Source of the DNA: JAJXWB01 sp046349085
GTDB taxonomy: Bacteria; Pseudomonadota; Alphaproteobacteria; Rhizobiales; Beijerinckiaceae
DNA: 64,000 bases
NCBI GenBank assembly: GCA_046349085.1
Contig: JAXMDA010000001.1
Coordinates: 744,001 to 808,000 of the forward strand
Direction: 5' to 3'
The position numbers and the translations under genes were made by a program. Shown here piece by piece: positions 42,478 through 51,462 of this stretch. Position 1 is the first letter of the stretch; each line of letters opens with the position of its first letter. The notes beneath the pieces are model-generated. The model had not been told where the DNA came from and did not search any database. It saw nothing but the letters and a program-made list of their open reading frames with translations.

Positions 42478-43278
42478 ATGGGATATTATCGACCTCCCGG
42501 CGAATATTTGCGCCAATGGCGGCAGCGCCGCCGCATGAGCCAGCTCGAACTCGCGCTCGAAGCGGACATCTCCGCGCGCCACCTGAGCTTCGTCGAAACC
42601 GGCCGCGCGCAACCCTCGCGCGACATGATCGTGCATCTCGCCGAGACGCTGGCCGTGCCGCTGCGCGAGCGCAACGCGATCTTGCTTGCGGGCGGTTTCG
42701 CGCCGCTCTACGCCGAGCGCCCGCTCGACGATCCCGCGCTGTCGGCCGCGCGCGCCGCCGTCGACGCGGTTCTGCAGGGCTGCGCGCCGTTTCCCGCGCT
42801 CGCCGTCGACCGGCGCTGGAACATCGTCGCGTTCAACGCCGGCGTGTCCGCAGTGCTCGGCGGCGTCGCGCCGGAACTGCTCGCCGCCCCGAACGCCATG
42901 CGGCTGGCGCTGCACCCGCAGGCGCTGGCGCCGCGCATCCTGAATTTCGGCGAATGGCGCGCGCATCTGCTCGCGCGCGTGCGTCAGCAGATTGCGGCGA
43001 GCGGCGACGCCGGGCTCGAGCAATTGCTCGCCGAGCTCATCGCCTATTCCTATCCGGAAAATGCGGACCTTGCCGCGCACGAGGAACGAGCCGGCGGCGA
43101 GCCGGCGATCGTCGTGCCGCTGCGCCTGCGCGACGGCGACGCGCGCCTGTCGTTCATCTCGACCATCACCGTCTTCGGCACGCCGGTCGACGTGACGCTG
43201 TCGGAACTCGCCATCGAGACGTTCTTTCCGGCGGATGCGGCGACGTCGGATTTCTTGCGCGCGAAGGCGGCGGGGTGA
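42478..43278 (+). CDS. XRE-family regulator with MmyB-like ligand-binding domain
   Basis: The 266-residue regulator has an N-terminal HTH_3 domain (LRQWRQRRRMSQLELALEAD and SARHLSFVETGRAQPSRDMI) and a C-terminal MmyB-type PAS-like domain (from about 90, WNIVAFNAGVSAVLGG, and FISTITVFGTPVDVTLSELA). In studied cases such domains bind fatty acids and the regulator controls a divergent neighbour. It is next to a fatty acyl-CoA cluster, which agrees. Confidence 0.9.
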   Translation: MGYYRPPGEYLRQWRQRRRMSQLELALEADISARHLSFVETGRAQPSRDMIVHLAETLAVPLRERNAILLAGGFAPLYAERPLDDPALSAARAAVDAVLQGCAPFPALAVDRRWNIVAFNAGVSAVLGGVAPELLAAPNAMRLALHPQALAPRILNFGEWRAHLLARVRQQIAASGDAGLEQLLAELIAYSYPENADLAAHEERAGGEPAIVVPLRLRDGDARLSFISTITVFGTPVDVTLSELAIETFFPADAATSDFLRAKAAG

Positions 43279-43299
43279 AGATCAGCCGTCATTGCGAGA

Positions 43300-44958
43300 T
43301 CAGCGCAACATGCGGCGCAATATCTTGCCCGTCACGGTCTTCGGCAGGTCGTCGACGATTTCGATTTGCTGCGGGCGCTTGTAGGCGGCCATCTTGGCGC
43401 GGCAATGCGCGTCGAGGTCTGCGCGCGTCGCGCTCGCGCCGGGCTTGAGGCTGACGACCGCCTTCACGGTCTCGCCGCGGTAGGGATCGACAACGCCGAT
43501 CACGGCGGCCTCGCGCACGGCGGGATGCGTATAGAGCACGTCTTCCACCTCGCGCGGCCAGACCTTGAAGCCGGAGGCGACGATCATGTCCTTCTTGCGG
43601 TCGACGATGTAGAACCAGCCCTTCTCGTCCATGAAGGCGACGTCGCCGGTGCGAAAGCCGTCCTTCCGCATTGCCTCCGCCGTTTCCTTCGGCTTGTTCC
43701 AATAGCCCCGCGATACCGACGGCCCGGACACGACGATTTCGCCGGCTTCGCCGACCGGCGCCGGCGCGCCGCTCTCGTCCGCGATCCAGACGCTGGCGTT
43801 GAACTTCGGAACGCCGATGGCGAGCGCGCCGCTCGCCGCATCGACCGGCGCAACCGCCTTGTGCGGCACGGCGATGACGCCGGCGTTGGTTTCGGTCAGC
43901 CCGTAGCCGTTGTGGATGTAATGGCCGGTGCGCTTCTGAAATTCCTCGACGACGGCAGGCGGGATCGGCGCGCCGCCCGACACGACGACCTTGAGGCTCG
44001 CGAATTTGTCGGCCGTGCATTCGGGATGGGCGAGCAGGGCGATGAAGGCCGTGATGGCGCTGACGGTGAAGGCGGGCCTGTGCTCGACGAGGGCGTCCAG
44101 CACGACGCCGGGTTCGAAACGGAAGCAGAGGATGAGCGGCGCGGCCAGCGCCCATGATTTCGCGACATGCGCGATCAGGCCGGTGACGTGGAACAGCGGC
44201 GCCAATCCGAGTATGGCGTCGCCGTCCTCGGCCGAATACCAGCGCGCGATGGCCTGCGCGTTGAAGGCGACATTGGCGTGCGTGTTCATCGCCGCCTTGG
44301 GCAGGCCCGTGGTGCCGGACGTGTAGACGAGGAAGGCGATATCGTCGGGCTTCGGTTTTTCGCGCGAAGCCGGCGCATCCCTGTGCGCCTCGATGACTGC
44401 GAGCAAATCTTCCGCGCCGGCCGGCGTTCCGATGCGCGCGGCAGGCAGCACGCGCCGGTCGTCCCGCGTCTGCAGGTCGAGCGCGGAGGTGGTGAGAACG
44501 ATTGCGGGTCGCGCGACAGCGTCGGGCAGCGTCGCGATCACTTCGGCGCAGAGCTGGTCAAGGCAGACGAGCGCCTTCGGCGCGCAATCCTCGAGCATGA
44601 GGGTCAGTTCGCGCTCGCGGTTCATCGGGTTGATCGGGACTGCTATGCCGCCCGCCTTCCATGCGCCGAGCGCGGCGATGAGGAATTGCGGCATGTTCTG
44701 CATGTAGATGGCCAGCCGATCGCCCGCCGCGAAGCCGCGTGTCCGCAGCGCGGCGGCAAGCGAATCGCTCATGCGGTCGAGTTCGGCGTAGGTTAGCGCG
44801 CGATCGAAATAGACGATCGCCGGCTTGTCGGCGGCGCGGGCGACGGCGGCGCGGAACAGCGAAAGCGCGTCGCCGTGTCTGGCCACGATCTCATTCGGCA
44901 GGCCGGGCGTATAGAGCGCAAGCCAGGGCTTGCTGGCATAGGCCGTCGCCTCGGACAT
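43300..44958 (-). CDS. Acyl-CoA synthetase (AMP-forming)
   Basis: The 552-residue ligase has the AMP-binding motif FLVYTSGTTGLPKAAMNTHA, GYGLTETNAG, YRTGDVA-like FRTGDVAFMDEKGWFYIVDR and the C-terminal Lys motif KTVTGKILRRM. It activates a carboxylic acid with ATP and CoA. AAGGAG precedes two adjacent ATGs (44961 and 44958); the second has better spacing. It heads a degradative neighbourhood with thioesterase, AtuA-like and hydratase genes. Substrate range (medium or long chain) is not set. Confidence 0.93.
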   Translation of the reverse strand: MSEATAYASKPWLALYTPGLPNEIVARHGDALSLFRAAVARAADKPAIVYFDRALTYAELDRMSDSLAAALRTRGFAAGDRLAIYMQNMPQFLIAALGAWKAGGIAVPINPMNRERELTLMLEDCAPKALVCLDQLCAEVIATLPDAVARPAIVLTTSALDLQTRDDRRVLPAARIGTPAGAEDLLAVIEAHRDAPASREKPKPDDIAFLVYTSGTTGLPKAAMNTHANVAFNAQAIARWYSAEDGDAILGLAPLFHVTGLIAHVAKSWALAAPLILCFRFEPGVVLDALVEHRPAFTVSAITAFIALLAHPECTADKFASLKVVVSGGAPIPPAVVEEFQKRTGHYIHNGYGLTETNAGVIAVPHKAVAPVDAASGALAIGVPKFNASVWIADESGAPAPVGEAGEIVVSGPSVSRGYWNKPKETAEAMRKDGFRTGDVAFMDEKGWFYIVDRKKDMIVASGFKVWPREVEDVLYTHPAVREAAVIGVVDPYRGETVKAVVSLKPGASATRADLDAHCRAKMAAYKRPQQIEIVDDLPKTVTGKILRRMLR

Positions 44959-45073
44959 CATGATGCTCCTTGTCGGCGGCGCCGCTTCGGTCGCCAGCGC
45001 GCCCCGGCGCTCGCCGGAATAGGTATACATCATAACAAACTCGACCGGGCGCGCAAAGCAAGGCGCGATCGGG

Positions 45074-45493
45074 TCAGGCGGCGGCCAGATCCTTCAGCCG
45101 CGCGACGATCGGATCGGGCGGCGCGACTGCGCAGCCGTCCTTCGCGGAAACGAAGACGATGGCGAGCTTCGCGCTCAGGCGCGGACTGCCGTCGACGGAA
45201 CCGTCGATGACGATGCGCAACGACGTGCGGCCAACCCGCATCAGCGTGAGGGCGAGATCGAGCTTGTCGCCGATGCGGCAGGGCGCGATGAAATCGGCCT
45301 CGATATTGCGCAGGGGCGTGACCACGCCGAAGTCGCTGCGCATCGCCTGAAAGGACGCGCCGACGCAATCATCGAAGAAGTCCTCGACCACGCCGTTGAA
45401 CATGTCGAAATAATGCGGGTAGTAGACGATGCCTGCCGGATCGGTATGCCCGAAGCGGATCTTTCGCGTGACGGTGAAAGTGGGACGGATCAT
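45074..45493 (-). CDS. Acyl-CoA thioesterase, 4-hydroxybenzoyl-CoA thioesterase family
   Basis: The 139-residue hotdog-fold protein starts MIRPTFTVTRKIRFGHTDPA, with Asp18 in HTDPAGIVYYPHYF in the place of the catalytic Asp of 4HBT enzymes. It hydrolyses an aromatic or short acyl-CoA. It lies between the AtuA-like gene and the ligase on the same strand. Confidence 0.88.
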   Translation of the reverse strand: MIRPTFTVTRKIRFGHTDPAGIVYYPHYFDMFNGVVEDFFDDCVGASFQAMRSDFGVVTPLRNIEADFIAPCRIGDKLDLALTLMRVGRTSLRIVIDGSVDGSPRLSAKLAIVFVSAKDGCAVAPPDPIVARLKDLAAA

Positions 45494-45548
45494 GGCGTTC
45501 GTATAGCGGGTTGCAGGCGCGCTGCAACCGGCGCCATCGCAGTCGCGC

Positions 45549-47363
45549 TTACGCCAGCCCGAGCTCATTGCTCCAGGCTTCCGGCGCCGAGACCGGGATC
45601 GACAGCAGCAATTGCCCGAAGGTCTTGGCCTGCGTGTCGAGCCGCACCGACGAGGTGCCGCCGCCGCCGAGCGCATTGTGCATGAGGAAATTCAGCGCAT
45701 GCACGCCCGGCAGGTCGAAGCGCTCGACCTCGCCCTTCACGTAATGCGCGAAATAGGCCTTCACGGCTTCCGGCGTCAGGCTCGCGCGAATGACCGGCCA
45801 ATATTCCGGCTTGCGCGCGATGACGCCGACATTGGCGCCGTCGCCCTTGTCGCCGGAACGCGCGACCGCAAGCGCGATCAGCGGAACCTCGATGCGGCGG
45901 CCGGGCGGCGGCGCGCCGTCGTTCACGACGGGATGCGCGACGCTGTCCTTGTGGTCCTGCGGCGGCAGGAAGGGCGCGAAGGCGACTTCCGCGCCGTCGA
46001 TACGCACGCTGATCTTCACAAAGGCCTTGTCGACGAGGAAGGAATAGAGCCGCACCATCGGCGAAGCGGACGGACGTCCGGCGTCGATGCCGCAACGGCC
46101 GGTCGATGTCGCCAGCGCCGTGCCGACGCTTTCCTTGGCGAGCAATTCGCAAGCCTCCGGCCGCGCGTGCTGCACGGCCAGGCGCAGCACGACCTCCCGC
46201 GGAACGCTGCGGCGCGGATCCGCGCTCGCGCCATACAGCGTCTCGTCGCCGATGACGTCGATCGCCGCGTCGCCGAAAGGCGGCAGGCCCGCCTCCTTCA
46301 GCATCCTGCCGACGCGATTGAGCACGGCCTCGGCCACGCGGCGCGCCTTGGCCGGCGCGTCGTAGCCGGCGATGACAGAGGACGAGACCAGACGAAACCC
46401 GCCGGGATAAGTCGCCGACACCTTGTACGTCCGCGTCGGCATGCGGCCCTTCGCGCCCTCGACGCGCACGCGATCCTTGCCGTCCTGAACCATGGTCACG
46501 CCGGTGAAGTCGCAGACAACGTCCGGAAGAATATAGGCGGCGGGGTCGCCGATCTCGTAGAGCATCTGCTCGGCGACGGTGAGCGGCGTCACCGCGCCGC
46601 CGGTGCCTTCGGGCTTGGTGACGATGAATGAGCCGTCGGCGAAACATTCGGCGACCGGCCAGCCGACGTCTTCCCAGCCGGCTTCCACGTCTTTCCAGTC
46701 GGTGAAATTGCCGCCCGTGACCTGCGCGCCGCATTCCAGCAGATGGCCGCACAGCGCGCCTTGAGCGAGCAGATCGAAATCGGTCGGCTTCCACTTGAAT
46801 TCGTGGATCAGCGGGGCGAGCGAGACGGCGGAATCGACGCAGCGGCCGGTCAGCACGATATCGGCGCCGGCGTCGAGCGCGGCGGCGATCGGAAAGGCGC
46901 CGAGATAGGCGTTGACGCTCATGAGCTTCGCCGGCAGCGGCGCGCCGGACTGCATTTCCCTGATGTCGAGGCCGCGCAATTCCTCTTCGCGCCCGAGCAG
47001 ATCGTCGCCCTCGACCGTGCCGATCTTCAGCGCGACGCCCGCTTCCTTCGCCACCTGCTCCAGCGCCTTGCGGCAGGCCTCGAGATTGACGCCGCCGGCA
47101 TTGGCGATGACCTTGATCTTCTTGTCCGCGATCTTCTTGACGAGCGGCTTCATCACGCCGAAGACGAAATCGTGCGCGTAGCCCTGGTCCTCCTTGCGGC
47201 TCTTCAGCTTGGCGAGGATCGCCATCGTCACTTCGGCGAGATAGTCGAAGACGAGATAGTCGATATTCCCCCGGTCGACGAGCTGCGCGGGCGCGGCGTT
47301 GCTGTCGCCCCAGTAGCCCGAGGCGCCGCCGATGCGGATGGATTTCTTCGCGTCGCTGGCCAT
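45549..47363 (-). CDS. AtuA-like protein (DUF1446), acyclic terpene utilisation type
   Basis: The 604-residue protein begins MASDAKKSIRIGGASGYWGD and runs through the DUF1446 core (LVFDYLAEVTMAIL, IVLTGRCVDSAVSLAPLIHE, GAQVTGGNFTDW) with a C-terminal small domain (VPLIALAVARSGDKGDGANVGVIA) sometimes encoded by a separate gene. AtuA is required for citronellol/geraniol breakdown in pseudomonads, but its step is not known. Homologues are widespread outside terpene pathways, so the name gives context only. The start at 47363 is preferred over a long Arg/Ser-rich upstream extension. Confidence 0.88.
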   Translation of the reverse strand: MASDAKKSIRIGGASGYWGDSNAAPAQLVDRGNIDYLVFDYLAEVTMAILAKLKSRKEDQGYAHDFVFGVMKPLVKKIADKKIKVIANAGGVNLEACRKALEQVAKEAGVALKIGTVEGDDLLGREEELRGLDIREMQSGAPLPAKLMSVNAYLGAFPIAAALDAGADIVLTGRCVDSAVSLAPLIHEFKWKPTDFDLLAQGALCGHLLECGAQVTGGNFTDWKDVEAGWEDVGWPVAECFADGSFIVTKPEGTGGAVTPLTVAEQMLYEIGDPAAYILPDVVCDFTGVTMVQDGKDRVRVEGAKGRMPTRTYKVSATYPGGFRLVSSSVIAGYDAPAKARRVAEAVLNRVGRMLKEAGLPPFGDAAIDVIGDETLYGASADPRRSVPREVVLRLAVQHARPEACELLAKESVGTALATSTGRCGIDAGRPSASPMVRLYSFLVDKAFVKISVRIDGAEVAFAPFLPPQDHKDSVAHPVVNDGAPPPGRRIEVPLIALAVARSGDKGDGANVGVIARKPEYWPVIRASLTPEAVKAYFAHYVKGEVERFDLPGVHALNFLMHNALGGGGTSSVRLDTQAKTFGQLLLSIPVSAPEAWSNELGLA

Positions 47364-47496
47364 GGCGTTTCGTCCCTCGAAAATTCTCTGATTGATCCCA
47401 TCATACCCGGTCGCAGAAAAATTTGAACCATCCTCAGAATTTCGTAGACTGGGGTCGAAATGGCCGGCGATGGCCTGAGAAATGGGAGTGAAATCA

Positions 47497-48327
47497 ATGG
47501 CGGGGCTGCCGGAAACGCCGGAATTCATCAAGCTCGAACGCAACGGGCCGGTTCTCGCCGTCTGGCTGAACAAGCCGGAAGCCCGCAATGCGCTGGTCGC
47601 CGGCATGGGCGCCGAATTACGCCAGACATTCGAGGCGCTGAAGTCTATGCCCGAGGTGCGCGTCGTCGTTCTGCGCGGCGCCGGCGGCACGTTCTGCGCG
47701 GGCGGCGACATCAAGGGATTCAACGCGGCCTCGAAGCCGCTCGCGCCCGGCGAGCGCGATGCGCTGAAGGAAGCCAACCGCCAGGGCGGCGCGCTGTTTC
47801 AGGCGATCGACGAGGCGCGGCAGGCGACGATCGTCGTGGTCGAAGGCTTCGCCATGGGCGGCGGCTTCGGCATGGCGTGCCTGGGCGACATCACCATCGC
47901 CAAGGCCGATGCGCAATTCGCGATGAGCGAAACGATGCTCGGCATCGTGCCGGCGCAGATCTCGCCCTTTGTCGTGCGGCGCATCGGGCTGACCGCCGCG
48001 CGCCGCTTCGGCGTCTCGGGCGCGAAGCTCAACGGCGTTCAGGCGCGCGATATCGGCATTGCGCATGAGGTGGCCGAAACTGCGGAAGCGCTGGAGGCGC
48101 TGATCGACGCGACGATCGCGCAAATCCTGAAATGCGCGCCGGAAGCGGTCGCCGTCACCAAGGCGCTGATGCATCGCGTCGCCAAGGGCGGCGAGCCGAT
48201 GGACCGGCTGCTCGACCGCGCGGCCGAGGATTTCGTGTCGGCGGTGCGCAGCCCCGAAGGCGCGGAGGGCACGCGGGCGTTCGTGGAGAAGCGCAAGCCC
48301 GCGTGGAATGTCGGGTGGGGGAAGTAA
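47497..48327 (+). CDS. Enoyl-CoA hydratase/isomerase family protein
   Basis: The 276-residue crotonase has the oxyanion motifs LRGAGGTFCAGGDIKGF and EGFAMGGGFGMACLGDITIA, and EGTRAFVEKRKPAW at the end. The Glu pair expected of full hydratases is not clearly kept (the second reads ETMLGIVPA), so an isomerase-like or related reaction is possible. GGAG 9 bases before ATG 47497 sets the start over ATG 47482. Divergent to the AtuA-like gene across 133 bases. Confidence 0.9.
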   Translation: MAGLPETPEFIKLERNGPVLAVWLNKPEARNALVAGMGAELRQTFEALKSMPEVRVVVLRGAGGTFCAGGDIKGFNAASKPLAPGERDALKEANRQGGALFQAIDEARQATIVVVEGFAMGGGFGMACLGDITIAKADAQFAMSETMLGIVPAQISPFVVRRIGLTAARRFGVSGAKLNGVQARDIGIAHEVAETAEALEALIDATIAQILKCAPEAVAVTKALMHRVAKGGEPMDRLLDRAAEDFVSAVRSPEGAEGTRAFVEKRKPAWNVGWGK

Positions 48328-48429
48328 CGGCTTCCCCGAGCCCTCGTCCTGAGAGCCTGCCTCGAAATTCGCTGCGAACCCGCGCCCTCATGCTGCGCAG
48401 GCTCCTCGGCATGAAGGATCGTGTCGCGG

Positions 48430-49944
48430 CTATTTTCCGTAAACGAACGCCGCATCGTCGAAATTCGTCTTCGGAATCTCGTCCTTCTCCACCCAGTAGT
48501 CCTGGCTGTGCTGCCATTCCGGCTTGTCGAGGCGCTTGGGCAATAAATCCATGCCGCGCAGCATGTAGCCGGGATTGAAATTCTCTGCGTCGAGCCAGGG
48601 GAGGACCGGCGCGTCCTTGTCCTGCGGCCGCAGCGCGACCTCCACCCTGTGCGCGCCTTTCGCCTTCATGTGATTGAGCAGCGCGCAGACGAAATCGGCC
48701 ACCATGTCGGTGCGCAGCGTCCAGCTCGCGCGGAAATAGCCGAACACCCAGGCGAGATTCGGCACGCCGGTGAACATCAGGCCGCGATAGGTGACCGTGT
48801 CCGCCCAGTCGAGCGGCTTGCCGTCGATGGCGAACTGGATGTCGCCCATCATGCAGAGATTGAAACCGGTCGCCGTCACGATGATGTCGGCTTCCAGCTC
48901 CTTGCCGGATTTGAGCAGCACGCCCTTCTTCGTGAAGCGGTCGATCTCGTCGGTGACGACGCTCGCCTTGCCGGATGCGATGCCCTTGAAGAGATCGCCG
49001 TCCGGCACGAAGGCGATGCGCTGGCGCCAGGGGCGGTAGCTCGGCGTGAAGTGCTTGTCGATGTCGTAGTCGGGTCCGAGATAGGCGCGCACCGCGCCGA
49101 GCAGCTCCTTCTTGACGGCCTCGGGCTCCTCGAAGCAGCGGCGTGTGAATTCGGCCTGGGTGTAGAGAATCTGCTTGCGCACGATTTCGTGAATCCAGGC
49201 CTCGTCGATCTGCAGCTTGCGAAGCTGTTCGGCAATGTCGATGGCGTTGCGGCCGGGAATGAAATAGGTCGGCGAGCGCTGCAGCATCGTCACATGCGCG
49301 GCGTCCGGCGCCATCGCCGGGATGACCGTCGCCGCGGTGGCGCCGGAGCCGATGACGAGAACCTGCTTGCCCTTGTAGTCCAGGTCTTCCGGCCAGGTCT
49401 GCGGGTGGACGATGCGCCCCTCGTATTTGTCCATGTCCTTCCAGTGCGGCGTATAGCCTTCGGAATGACGGTAGTAGCCCTGGCACATCCAGAGGAAATT
49501 GCAGGTGAAGGCCATGCGCTCGCCGGTGGCGAGGTTCTCGACGTCGAGCGTCCAGCGATTGTCCTTGCTCGACCAGCTCGCGTGATGGATCTTGTGCCGA
49601 TAGCGGATGTGCGGGCCGAGAGCGTTCTCCTCGATCACCTCGCCCATGTATTTCAGAATCTCCTCCGCCGTCGCGATCGGCTTGCCGACCCAAGGTTTGA
49701 AGCGATAGCCGAAGGTGTGGAGATCGCTGTCGGAGCGGATGCCCGGATATTTGTGCGTGATCCAGGTGCCGCCGAACGTCTCCTGCGTCTCCAGCACGAC
49801 GAAGCTCGCGCCCGGGCATTGATGCGTGAGATGATAGGCGGAGCCGACGCCGGAAATGCCCGCGCCGACGATGAGCACGTCGAAATGCTCCGATCTGGCG
49901 TGGGCCTTCTCAGCCGGACGTTCGAGTGTCGCTGTGTCGTTCAT
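48430..49944 (-). CDS. FAD/NADPH-dependent monooxygenase, Baeyer-Villiger type
   Basis: The 504-residue flavoenzyme has two Rossmann motifs, VLIVGAGISGVGSAYHL for FAD and VLVIGSGATAATVIPAM for NADPH, flanking the type I fingerprint as YEGRIVHPQTWP (Tyr in place of the first Phe). It should insert oxygen into a ketone or hydroxylate a substrate. It converges with the crotonase gene. In this cluster it could open a ketone on the way to an acid for the acyl-CoA ligase. Confidence 0.92.
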   Translation of the reverse strand: MNDTATLERPAEKAHARSEHFDVLIVGAGISGVGSAYHLTHQCPGASFVVLETQETFGGTWITHKYPGIRSDSDLHTFGYRFKPWVGKPIATAEEILKYMGEVIEENALGPHIRYRHKIHHASWSSKDNRWTLDVENLATGERMAFTCNFLWMCQGYYRHSEGYTPHWKDMDKYEGRIVHPQTWPEDLDYKGKQVLVIGSGATAATVIPAMAPDAAHVTMLQRSPTYFIPGRNAIDIAEQLRKLQIDEAWIHEIVRKQILYTQAEFTRRCFEEPEAVKKELLGAVRAYLGPDYDIDKHFTPSYRPWRQRIAFVPDGDLFKGIASGKASVVTDEIDRFTKKGVLLKSGKELEADIIVTATGFNLCMMGDIQFAIDGKPLDWADTVTYRGLMFTGVPNLAWVFGYFRASWTLRTDMVADFVCALLNHMKAKGAHRVEVALRPQDKDAPVLPWLDAENFNPGYMLRGMDLLPKRLDKPEWQHSQDYWVEKDEIPKTNFDDAAFVYGK

Positions 49945-50069
49945 GGTCCTGCCCTGACGTTTCCTGCCCGCGCGTACGTGCGCGCGACCTTTCGTGCGTC
50001 AAGAATGCAGGGCGGCGCCCCGTTCGGCAAGCGGGCGACAGTTTCGTAGGCCGAAATCAGCGCCCGCGC

Positions 50070-51371
50070 TCAGCGGCCAACGCTCACATAGGCGAAGCCG
50101 TGGCGCTGCATTTCATCGGGGCGGTACACGTTGCGAAGATCGACCACGACCGGAGACTTCAGCAATGTCTTGATCTTGGCGAGGTCGAGCGCACGGAAGG
50201 CGTCCCACTCCGTCACGAGCACGAGCGCGTCCGCCCCTTCGATCGCCGCATAGGCGCTCTGCGCGAATTCGACATTGTCGAGCACGGCTTTGGCCTGGCT
50301 CATCCCCTCCGGATCGTAGGCGCGGATTTTCGCGCCATTGTCCTGCAGGGCGGGAATAATCATGAGCGAGGGCGCGTCGCGCATGTCGTCGGTGTTCGGC
50401 TTGAAGGTGAGGCCGAGCAAGGCGATGGTTTTTCCACGCACGGAGCCGCCGCAGGCGGCGATCACCTTGCGCGCCATGGCGCGCTTGCGCTGGTCGTTGA
50501 CCGCGACGACCGTCTCGACGATGCGCAGCGGGCTGCCCGCGTCATGGCCGGTCTTGACCAGCGCCAGCGTATCCTTCGGAAAGCACGAACCGCCGTACCC
50601 TGGCCCCGCGTGCAGAAACTTGCGGCCGATGCGGTTGTCGAGGCCGATGCCGCGCGCGACGTCCTGCACATTGGCGCCCGTCGCCTCGCAGAGATCGGCG
50701 ATTTCGTTGATGAAGGTGATCTTGGTCGCGAGAAAGGCGTTGGCGGCGTATTTGGTCAGTTCCGCCGTGCGCCGCGCCATGAACAGGATCGGCTGGTTGT
50801 TGAGATAGAGCGGCCGGTAGGCCTCCTGCATCACTTCTCGCGCGCGAATGTCATCGGTTCCAATCACGATGCGGTCGGGATGCTTGAAATCCGAGATCGC
50901 CGCGCCTTCGCGCAAAAATTCCGGATTGGAGACGACGGCTATCCGCGCGTTCGGGCGAACCTCGCGCACGATGCGTTCGACCTCGTCGCCGGCGCCGACC
51001 GGAACGGTCGACTTGGTGACGATGACGGCGTCGTCGGCCGCATGTTCCGCGATCTCCCTCGCGGCGGCGTAGACGTAGGAGAGATCGGCATAGCCGTCGC
51101 CGCGGCGCGACGGCGTGCCGACGGCGATGAAGATGGCCTTCGCGCCCGCGACGCCCTTCGCCAGATCGACAGTGAAGGACAGGCGGCCGTCGCGAACGTT
51201 CTTGTCGACGATCTCCTTGAGGCCCGGCTCGTAGATCGGCATGTGGGCCGCCTCGAGCTGCGCGATCTTGGCGGCGTCCTTGTCGATGCAGACGACGTCG
51301 TGCCCGAAGTCGGCGAAACACACGCCCGAAACGAGGCCGACATAGCCAGAACCGATCATCGCAATGCGCAT
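50070..51371 (-). CDS. ugd: UDP-glucose 6-dehydrogenase
   Basis: The 433-residue enzyme oxidises UDP-glucose to UDP-glucuronate for surface polysaccharides, using two NAD+. It has MIGSGYVGLVSGVCF at the N terminus and the catalytic Cys263 in GYGGSCFPKDTLAL, and the C-terminal domain with FKPNTDDMRDAPS. It stands alone without other sugar genes. Confidence 0.96.
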   Translation of the reverse strand: MRIAMIGSGYVGLVSGVCFADFGHDVVCIDKDAAKIAQLEAAHMPIYEPGLKEIVDKNVRDGRLSFTVDLAKGVAGAKAIFIAVGTPSRRGDGYADLSYVYAAAREIAEHAADDAVIVTKSTVPVGAGDEVERIVREVRPNARIAVVSNPEFLREGAAISDFKHPDRIVIGTDDIRAREVMQEAYRPLYLNNQPILFMARRTAELTKYAANAFLATKITFINEIADLCEATGANVQDVARGIGLDNRIGRKFLHAGPGYGGSCFPKDTLALVKTGHDAGSPLRIVETVVAVNDQRKRAMARKVIAACGGSVRGKTIALLGLTFKPNTDDMRDAPSLMIIPALQDNGAKIRAYDPEGMSQAKAVLDNVEFAQSAYAAIEGADALVLVTEWDAFRALDLAKIKTLLKSPVVVDLRNVYRPDEMQRHGFAYVSVGR

Positions 51372-51403
51372 GAAGCAGAGGCTCCAGAGTGGAAAATGAG
51401 AGC

Positions 51404-51428
51404 GCCTGCCTAGCTTTTTTAGGCGGGC
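51404..51428. terminator. Hairpin with T-rich loop between TRAP permease and ugd
   Basis: GCCTGCCTA (51404-51412) pairs, with one mismatch, with TAGGCGGGC (51420-51428); the 7-base loop is GCTTTTT. No T run follows on the minus strand, so as a terminator it is weak. It separates two co-oriented genes. Confidence 0.35.
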
Positions 51429-51462
51429 GGCGCAACGCGACGCGCCGACGCTTCTGCGCCCG

